This document shows, one piece after another, positions 5,825-10,011 of a DNA stretch of 10,011 bases. The notes beneath the pieces were generated by a model. That model was not told the origin of the DNA, ran no database searches, and saw nothing but the letters and a program-made list of their open reading frames with translations. The DNA is from JBBQVO01 sp038211505. Lineage in GTDB: Bacteria; Chloroflexota; Dehalococcoidia; DSTF01; JACRBR01. The position numbers and the translations under genes were made by a program. Location: positions 1 through 10,011 of the forward strand of contig JBBQVO010000120.1 in assembly GCA_038211505.1 (NCBI GenBank), in the 5' to 3' direction. The first letter of the stretch is position 1. Every line of letters begins with the position of its first letter.

Positions 5825-7873
5825 ATGGCTCCGCTCGCAATCCTGATCATCGTGCTTGTCGTGCTGGTCGTGTTTCTGTTTCTCGTGTTCTTCAGCGGCA
5901 TGCTGGTGAACGTCGGCGGCCAGCAGATCGGCGTTATCGAGCGCCGATTCTGGGGTAAGTCGCTGCCGGAGTCGCGCGTCGTCGCCATGCGCGGCGAGAT
6001 CGGCATCCAGGCGCGCGTGTTACAGCCGGGTCTCGCGATTTTGCCGCCGTTCATCTACAAGGTCTCCAAGGACGACATGCTCGTCATCGCCGAAGATGAA
6101 GTCGGGCTGCTGGAGTGCATCGACGGCCGGCCCCTCGAGCCGGGCCACATCTTCGGACGGCACGTCGAGGGCCACGATTCGTTTCAGGACGGCGAAGGCT
6201 TCCTGCGCAACGGGGGCCAGAAGGGGCCGCAGGTCGATATCCTCGCGCCCGGCAAGTATCGCATCAACACGTATCTCTTCCGCGTGCGGACGGAGCCAGC
6301 GCTCATCGTGACGCAGGGACAGGTTGGCGTCGTCAGCTCGCGCGACGGCGATCCGATGGCGTCCGGGCGTCTGCTGGCTCAGAAGGTCGACGGCCACCTG
6401 GGGTTCCAGAACGGCGAGGCGTTCTTCCAGGCGGGCGGCCAGCGCGGACCGCAGATCGAGGTGATCTTCCCCGGCCGCTACCGGATCAACATGGATCTCT
6501 TCAACGTCGAGGTGCAGCCGGCGACGATCGTGCAGGCGAACCAGGTCGGTCTCGTGACGGCCAAGGACGGCTCTCCCCTGCCCGGCGGCGAGCTCGTCGC
6601 CGCGACGGTGCCGAATCACAACGACTTTCAGGACGCGTCGGCGTTTCTCTCGAACGGCGGACAGCGCGGGCCGCAGTACGATCTGCTGAAGCCGGGCACG
6701 TACTACATCAACCCGCTGATGTTCGATGTGAAGCTCGATAACGTCGCCGTCGTCCAGCGCGGCGAGGTGGCGGTGCTGGTGTCGAACGTCGGCAAGGAGC
6801 CGGAGGACATTCCGATGTCGGAGCGGCTTGCCGGCAAGGAACGTTATGTCGTGCCAGCCGGCTTCCGTGGCATCCAGGCCGAGGTCGCCGGTCCCGGCGT
6901 CTATTATCTGAACCGCTGGGCGTACATCGCCTACATCATCCCGACCACCAACCTGACGATCGACTGGGCCGAGGAGAGCGGCACCGCGCCTGATGACGAC
7001 GGCGCCGGCGGCAACACGAACGCCAGCGGCGGCATCCGGCGCGCCCAGCTCTTCAACCCGCTGGCCGTCATCAGCCGCGAAGGCTTCGAGATGCGGGTCG
7101 GCGTCAAAGTCGTCATCCGTGTGCGGCCGGAGCAGGCGCCGCTGATGGTGGCGAAGATCGGCTCGATCGAGAACCTCATCGACCATGTCGTGCACCCGAT
7201 GATCGACTCGTCGTTCCGCAACCAGGCGTCGTCGTCGGAAGCGATGAACTTCATGCAGGATCGCGCCGATGAGCAGGCGAAAGCGGAAGCGCGTACGCGC
7301 GAGGAACTCGAGAAGTACCACGTCGAATGCGTCTCGGTGTTAATCTCGCAGATCATCCTGCCGCAGGAACTGATGGAGATTCACACGCGGCGCGTCATCG
7401 CCGCGCAGCAGCAGGACATGTTCGTCGAGCAGCAGAAGTCGGAAGAGAAGCGCATCGACACGGAGAACACGCGCGCCAAAGCCGACAAGCAGCCGGAGCT
7501 CGTGGCGGCGCAGATCTCGGTGCAGGTAGCCGAGCAGACAAAACAGCGCACGATCCTCGAAGCCGAGGGCCGCGCGCGTGGCATCGAAGTCGAAGGCGAG
7601 GCCGAGGGCACACGGATTCTCGCCATCGGCACCGCCACGGCGGAGGCGTACGAGAAGCAGGTCGCAGCCGTCGGCCAGGCGAATCTCGCCGGCATCGAGG
7701 TAACGAAGTCGATCGCTGGTGCCGGGCTGAAGATCACGCCCGAGATCAACATCGCCGGCGGCGACAACGGTGGCGGCAATATTTTCTCGGCGTTCATTGC
7801 CCAGTTGATGTCGCAGAACCGCAACGGCGGCGCCGGCACGAACGGCAGCGCCGGGACGCCGCCGCAGACGTAG
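5825..7873 (+). CDS. SPFH/flotillin-like membrane protein with tandem N-terminal modules
   Basis: A 682-residue protein with a single N-terminal membrane segment (about 4-24, almost all Leu/Ile/Val/Phe). It then carries repeated beta-rich modules (about 32-370), an SPFH/band-7 core (roughly 410-520), a charged Glu/Lys/Gln/Ala-rich coiled-coil stretch (478-615), and a Gly/Asn-rich tail (643-682). SPFH hallmarks include FEMRVGVKVVIRV (421-433), a P-x-x-x-x-x-F-R segment near 458-465 and E-A-E-G-x-A-x-G repeats (579-595) typical of flotillins. Each module has a core of the type N-G-G-Q-x-G-P-Q followed by PG-x-Y-x-I-N and an L-F-x-V. Flotillins oligomerise at the membrane and organise functional microdomains; that role is inferred here. 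The NfeD-type partner often encoded beside SPFH genes is absent from the window. Start chosen from the AGGAG site seven bases before ATG. Third-position GC is about 83% in the first 47 codons. Identity as an SPFH protein is strong; the exact subfamily is not. Confidence 0.88.
   Translation: MAPLAILIIVLVVLVVFLFLVFFSGMLVNVGGQQIGVIERRFWGKSLPESRVVAMRGEIGIQARVLQPGLAILPPFIYKVSKDDMLVIAEDEVGLLECIDGRPLEPGHIFGRHVEGHDSFQDGEGFLRNGGQKGPQVDILAPGKYRINTYLFRVRTEPALIVTQGQVGVVSSRDGDPMASGRLLAQKVDGHLGFQNGEAFFQAGGQRGPQIEVIFPGRYRINMDLFNVEVQPATIVQANQVGLVTAKDGSPLPGGELVAATVPNHNDFQDASAFLSNGGQRGPQYDLLKPGTYYINPLMFDVKLDNVAVVQRGEVAVLVSNVGKEPEDIPMSERLAGKERYVVPAGFRGIQAEVAGPGVYYLNRWAYIAYIIPTTNLTIDWAEESGTAPDDDGAGGNTNASGGIRRAQLFNPLAVISREGFEMRVGVKVVIRVRPEQAPLMVAKIGSIENLIDHVVHPMIDSSFRNQASSSEAMNFMQDRADEQAKAEARTREELEKYHVECVSVLISQIILPQELMEIHTRRVIAAQQQDMFVEQQKSEEKRIDTENTRAKADKQPELVAAQISVQVAEQTKQRTILEAEGRARGIEVEGEAEGTRILAIGTATAEAYEKQVAAVGQANLAGIEVTKSIAGAGLKITPEINIAGGDNGGGNIFSAFIAQLMSQNRNGGAGTNGSAGTPPQT
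6080..6745 (+). repeat. Three tandem 222-bp coding modules in the flotillin-like gene
   Basis: Three consecutive units, at 6080-6301, 6302-6523 and 6524-6745, encode 74 residues each and align without gaps. Anchor residues recur at exactly 74: the Gln of GPQ at protein positions 136, 210 and 284, and the Val of the E/Q-V-G strand at 93, 167 and 241. Each unit runs: V-G strand, D-G turn, F-Q-D/N-G/A acidic stretch, G-G-Q-x-G-P-Q, PG-x-Y-x-I-N, L-F-x-V. Degenerate units flank them: Q62 (74 before the first) in GIQARVLQPG, and Q351 (67 after the third) in GIQAEVAGPGVYYLN. DNA identity between units is much lower than protein similarity, so the duplication is old. Confidence 0.85.
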
Positions 7874-7919
7874 GATCGTCGAGGGACTGCTGCGGAGCTG
7901 ACATCGTGTTGAGAGAGAG

Positions 7920-7931
7920 CGTGCGCGCACG
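7920..7931. repeat. Perfect 12-bp palindrome after the flotillin-like gene
   Basis: CGTGCGCGCACG is a perfect 12-bp palindrome 46 bp after the flotillin-like stop codon. It is not present beside the second copy of the hairpin repeat, so it is not part of that element. Alternating purine/pyrimidine steps make it a possible binding site, but in a GC-rich genome it may be chance. Confidence 0.3.
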
Positions 7932-7938
7932 ACGATCG

Positions 7939-8029
7939 CTCACCCCGGCCTTCGGCCACCCCTCTCCCTCAAGGGGAGAGGGGATCGTTTCGGCGATTTG
8001 AAGCTGAGACCGGGAGACTTTCAAGACAA
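7939..8029 (+). repeat. Dispersed hairpin repeat, copy 1
   Basis: A 91-bp element that recurs at 9616-9706 in the same orientation, aligning without gaps with about 17 differences. It begins CTCACCCCGGCC, includes a small GGCC-TTC-GGCC hairpin (7948-7958), then a strong hairpin, and ends in a moderately conserved 3' arm. It lies 65 bp after the flotillin-like stop and ends about 40 bp before the SMP-30-like gene. Translated on the minus strand it gives a peptide with IPSPLEGEGWPKAGV; such strings, which I recall from mis-annotated small ORFs, are a by-product of this repeat type. Confidence 0.85.
7959..7983 (+). terminator. Strong hairpin, possible terminator of the flotillin-like gene
   Basis: Perfect 10-bp stem CCCCTCTCCC / GGGAGAGGGG around the loop TCAAG, 85 bp downstream of the flotillin-like stop. 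It lacks a following T-run (ATCGTTT comes next), so classical intrinsic termination is not certain. It may act as an RNA stabiliser, a weak terminator or simply a REP-like element. Confidence 0.5.
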
Positions 8030-8061
8030 TGGTGCCATGGGCGCGCGACGGCAGTTGAGGC

Positions 8062-8066
8062 GGAGG
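8062..8066 (+). promoter_or_regulatory. Shine-Dalgarno site of the SMP-30-like gene
   Basis: GGAGG five bases before the GTG at 8072; it is the main evidence that this GTG is the start. Confidence 0.7.
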
Positions 8067-8071
8067 ACACC

Positions 8072-8914
8072 GTGGGTGAGACGACGATCGTGCTTGACGC
8101 GCTCGTGTTTCCGGAGTGCCCGCGATGGCACGATGGGAAGCTCTGGTTCTCGGACGTGCATGCGCACCAGGTTCGGACGCTGGCGCCGGATGGTACGTCG
8201 GCGGTTGAGGTCGACGCGCCGTTGCAGCCCGCGGGGCTCGGATGGCGGCCGGACGGGACGCTGCTGGTCGTGAAGATGGCGGAGCGGCGATTGATGCGGC
8301 TCGCGGGCGGCGAGCTCATCGAAGTCGCCGATCTCAACGCGATGGAGGATGTGTCGCTCAACGACATGGTCGTCGATGCGTCGGGCCGCGCATACGTCGG
8401 CGCGTTCGGGTTCGACATCAACATCGGGCAGCCGTTGAAGCCTGCCAGCATCTTTCTCGTACAACCTGACGGCACGGCGAGCGTCGCGGCGAACGACCTG
8501 CTCTTTCCGAACGGCATAGTGATCACGCCCGACGGCCGCACGCTGATCGTCGCCGAGACGGCCGGTCGCCGGCTGACCGCGTTCGATGTCGCGACCGACG
8601 GATCGCTGAGCGGCCGACGCGTGTGGGCGGCGCTCGATGTGTTTCCTGACGGCATCTGTCTGGACGAGGAGGGCGCGGTGTGGGTCGCGTCGCCGGTCAC
8701 GGGTGAGTGCGTCCGCGTACGCGAGGGCGGCGAGGTGTTGGAGCGCGTGAAGGTTGCGGCGCGCGGCGCGTACGCCTGCATGCTCGGTGGCGAGGATCGC
8801 CGGACGCTGTACATGTGCACGGCGACGACGACGGGGCCGGAGCTTGCGAAGGGCATCTCGGTCGGGTGGATCGAGTCGGTGCATGTCGAGGGTGCGGGCG
8901 TTGGCTTGCCGTAG
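8072..8914 (+). CDS. SMP-30/gluconolactonase/LRE family lactonase-like protein
   Basis: A 280-residue cytosolic six-bladed beta-propeller of the SMP-30 family, whose members are metal-dependent lactonases acting on sugar lactones or similar esters. Residues lining the family's metal site are present: Glu15 in FPECPRW, Asn147 in LFPNGIVITPDG, Asp193 in FPDGICLDEEG, and the substrate-side Asn97 in SLNDMVVD. Blade-type repeats such as D-G-x-L-x-V and T-P-D-G-x-T-L occur throughout. Length is typical (260-300). No signal peptide. The start is GTG at 8072 with GGAGG five bases before it. The gene stands alone between the hairpin repeat and a gap of about 137 bp, so it is probably transcribed on its own or by read-through from the flotillin-like gene. 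The natural substrate cannot be told from sequence. Confidence 0.87.
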   Translation: MGETTIVLDALVFPECPRWHDGKLWFSDVHAHQVRTLAPDGTSAVEVDAPLQPAGLGWRPDGTLLVVKMAERRLMRLAGGELIEVADLNAMEDVSLNDMVVDASGRAYVGAFGFDINIGQPLKPASIFLVQPDGTASVAANDLLFPNGIVITPDGRTLIVAETAGRRLTAFDVATDGSLSGRRVWAALDVFPDGICLDEEGAVWVASPVTGECVRVREGGEVLERVKVAARGAYACMLGGEDRRTLYMCTATTTGPELAKGISVGWIESVHVEGAGVGLP

Positions 8915-9051
8915 GCGGCGCGATGATGTCCATTCGTCGTGATGCGTCCGCGGCCCATCGCGCATGACGCCTCCGACAATGAGCGCTTCGTCGCCGCGCG
9001 GTAGTGCGAATGTACCTTGGCGATTCCTCGCCCGTCGCCGACTATGGTGGC

Positions 9052-9501
9052 ATGATTCAAGCTCACGCCGCGCTTCCGACTCATCGCCGATCATTGTGGG
9101 GCGCGCTCCTGCTGGAGATCGCGCCCGTGTTGGCGCCGGTCCTCGCGATCTCCGCGCTCGTCGGCCTGCTCTTGCTCGATCCGCCGTTGGTGGTCGCGCA
9201 GGTGCTCGTGACGCCGTTGTTCTTCGCGTGCTTCCTGTTCTTCCTGTCGGGGATGGGCTGGCTGTACGCCGGGGAACAGCGGATCGGGATCGCGTTGATG
9301 ATCGGACGCGGAGTCGCGGCGATGGCGCTCGCTTCGTTTTCGTTTCGCGCGCTGGGCGAAATCGACTGCGGTCGGAGTTGCGCGGGGCCGACCGATGTCG
9401 CGATTATCCCGCTGCTCTTCGTCGCCGTCGGCGTGCCGATCGTGTCGACGATCATGCTGGGCGTCGCGATGGTCGCCCAACGCTGGCGAGTAGACGGCTG
9501 A
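9052..9501 (+). CDS. Small four-helix membrane protein of unknown function
   Basis: A 149-residue protein, if started at ATG 9052, with four predicted membrane segments (about 17-42, 46-67, 76-98 and 115-141) and a basic C-terminal end (QRWRVDG). Between helices three and four a loop carries CGRSC (106-110), two cysteines that could form a disulfide if outside the cytoplasm. SGMGWLYAGEQRIGIALM (66-83) resembles the G-L-G-x-L-Y-x-G-x-x-x-x-G-L turn seen in assorted small membrane proteins, but I do not recognise a family. Starts at GTG 9004 or ATG 9010 in the same frame would add 14-16 polar residues; no start has a good Shine-Dalgarno. It ends 226 bp before a convergent gene. Coding potential is supported by strong hydrophobic periodicity and codon bias. 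Confidence 0.65.
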   Translation: MIQAHAALPTHRRSLWGALLLEIAPVLAPVLAISALVGLLLLDPPLVVAQVLVTPLFFACFLFFLSGMGWLYAGEQRIGIALMIGRGVAAMALASFSFRALGEIDCGRSCAGPTDVAIIPLLFVAVGVPIVSTIMLGVAMVAQRWRVDG

Positions 9502-9561
9502 ACGATGATTGCGCAACGTGAGCGTGCGCGCCTCCAAGGAGTGGCTCGGAAAACGCACGCA

Positions 9562-9579
9562 GTTGGGCTTAGGCCCGAC
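9562..9579. terminator. Small stem-loop downstream of the membrane-protein gene
   Basis: GTTGGGC (9562-9568) pairs with GCCCGAC (9573-9579), with one G-T pair, around the loop TTAG. It lies 61 bp after the plus-strand stop, between convergent genes. No T-run follows, so a termination role is only a guess. Confidence 0.25.
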
Positions 9580-9615
9580 GCGTACGAGGATGAACGTCTC
9601 GTGGCAGCCGCCCAC

Positions 9616-9706
9616 CTCACCCCGGCCTTCGGCCACCCCTCTCCACGTTGTGGAGAGGGGATCGTTTCGGCGAGGGGAAGCTGGCGCGAAGAGACATTCA
9701 AGGCAA
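9616..9706 (+). repeat. Dispersed hairpin repeat, copy 2
   Basis: Second copy of the 91-bp element, same orientation as copy 1 and 1677 bp away. The first 29 bases are identical to copy 1; the loop and the 3' arm differ most. It lies between the ends of two convergent genes, 115 bp after the membrane-protein stop and 21 bp beyond the YvcK-type stop. The repeat explains an apparently long minus-strand open frame here, which is not a real gene. Confidence 0.85.
9636..9660. terminator. Strong hairpin between convergent genes, possible bidirectional terminator
   Basis: Perfect 10-bp stem CCCCTCTCCA / TGGAGAGGGG around the loop CGTTG. Compared with copy 1 the loop-closing pair is A-T in place of C-G, and the loop is different, while the rest of the stem is identical. 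Placement between two convergent stop codons suits bidirectional termination, though T-runs are lacking. Confidence 0.5.
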
Positions 9707-9726
9707 CGCCGGGGAGAGTCGAAGGT

Positions 9727-10011
9727 TCAGCCGACGCCGGCGCGTTGCGGCTCGGGCGCTGGGGCGGTGGCGCGTTCGGGCTCGTCGGCCATCTGGTTGC
9801 GTTCGTAGTAGAGGCGAATCAGGGCGTCGGCGAGCTTCTTTGAATCGTGGCGGTAGCGGTTCTCTTCGGCGATGACGTCGGCCTTGACGACGCGCGCGCC
9901 GTCGAGGTTCATCTCGTCGATGCGCACCGGTTCCGAATGCCACTCTTCCGGCAGCGTCGCCTCGGTGTTGCTGTTGGCGAGGACGAAGTCGAACGGCGCG
10001 TCGCCCTTCAG
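9727..10011 (-). CDS. yvcK: YvcK/CofD-family protein, C-terminal fragment
   Basis: The last 94 residues of a minus-strand gene that enters from the right edge. It reads FDFVLANSN near the edge, then EPVRIDEMN, VVKADVIAEENRYRHDSKKLADAL and LIRLYYER, ending in a Pro/Ala/Glu-rich tail. The order of an F-x-x-V-L-x-N strand, a V-V-x-A-D step and the R-H-D-x-x-K-L-A-x-A-L helix is typical of the C-terminus of YvcK, the UDP-sugar-binding regulator formerly called gluconeogenesis factor and related in fold to CofD 2-phospho-L-lactate transferase. In Bacillus YvcK supports cell wall synthesis and growth on gluconeogenic carbon sources. The tail after about residue 70 of the fragment is low complexity and probably non-conserved. 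The N-terminal nucleotide-binding part is outside the window, so YvcK versus CofD cannot be fully settled; a short RHD-type ending favours YvcK. Confidence 0.75.
   Translation of the reverse strand: MKGDAPFDFVLANSNTEATLPEEWHSEPVRIDEMNLDGARVVKADVIAEENRYRHDSKKLADALIRLYYERNQMADEPERATAPAPEPQRAGVG

Noticed and set aside
6080..6745. CRISPR-like or recent tandem DNA repeat
   Set aside because: The periodicity is at protein level with strongly diverged DNA; there are no identical short repeats with spacers.
6020..7321. Long minus-strand open frame opposite the flotillin-like gene
   Set aside because: Arg/His/Asp/Val-rich shadow; its apparent internal repetition only mirrors the modules of the sense gene.
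7794..8024. Short minus-strand frame with IPSPLEGEGWPKAGV
   Set aside because: This is the hairpin repeat read in the wrong strand, not a peptide gene.
9017..9048. Possible promoter TTGGCG ... TATGGT before the membrane-protein gene
   Set aside because: The spacer is 20 bp, too long, and the predicted start site would fall at or after the chosen ATG.
7969..9094. Two long minus-strand frames opposite the SMP-30-like gene
   Set aside because: Compositionally biased translations (Ser/Thr/Pro or Arg-rich) and antisense to a gene with intact propeller and metal-site residues.
9081..9701. Minus-strand frame ending opposite the small membrane protein
   Set aside because: Its N-terminus is the translated hairpin repeat and the remainder is antisense to a hydrophobic protein with better coding features.

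Overview
This is a high-GC bacterial window carrying eleven genes or gene fragments, nearly all of them metabolic or housekeeping-like. There is no tRNA, rRNA, CRISPR array, transposase or phage gene that I can see. GC richness, third-codon GC near 80-90% in most genes, good Shine-Dalgarno sites at several starts, an AftB-like GT-C glycosyltransferase, a large flotillin-like protein and a YvcK/CofD-type protein fit an environmental Chloroflexota or actinobacterium-like genome. I lean to Chloroflexota but cannot prove it from sequence alone.

Left half (1-5659), all on the minus strand and read right to left: a HAD-family phosphatase, two tandem DUF488 proteins, a small protein that looks like the dual-OB family, a multi-membrane-span glycosyltransferase, argininosuccinate lyase (argH), and the first ten codons of what looks like ribulose-phosphate 3-epimerase (rpe). 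Spacing is extremely tight: a 61-bp overlap between the two DUF488 genes, 1 bp, 24 bp, then two successive 4-bp ATGA overlaps. This suggests a single transcription unit. The three-gene DUF488/DUF488/dual-OB block has clearly lower third-position GC than the genes on either side, so it may be an acquired cassette set into an older operon.

Middle (5660-5824) is a divergent promoter region. To its right on the plus strand is a 682-residue membrane-anchored SPFH/flotillin-like protein. Its N-terminal half is built from tandem modules with an exact 74-residue period. It is followed by an SMP-30/gluconolactonase-type beta-propeller enzyme and a small four-helix membrane protein of unknown function.

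Right end (9502-10011): an intergenic stretch lies between convergent genes. The minus-strand fragment entering from the window edge is the C-terminus of a YvcK/CofD-family protein.

A dispersed hairpin repeat of about 91 bp occurs twice in the same orientation (7939-8029 and 9616-9706), each time just after a plus-strand gene. The copies differ in the hairpin loop, and the loop-closing base pair has changed on both sides so pairing is kept. The items most worth a second look are the DUF488/dual-OB cassette, the modular flotillin-like protein and this repeat.
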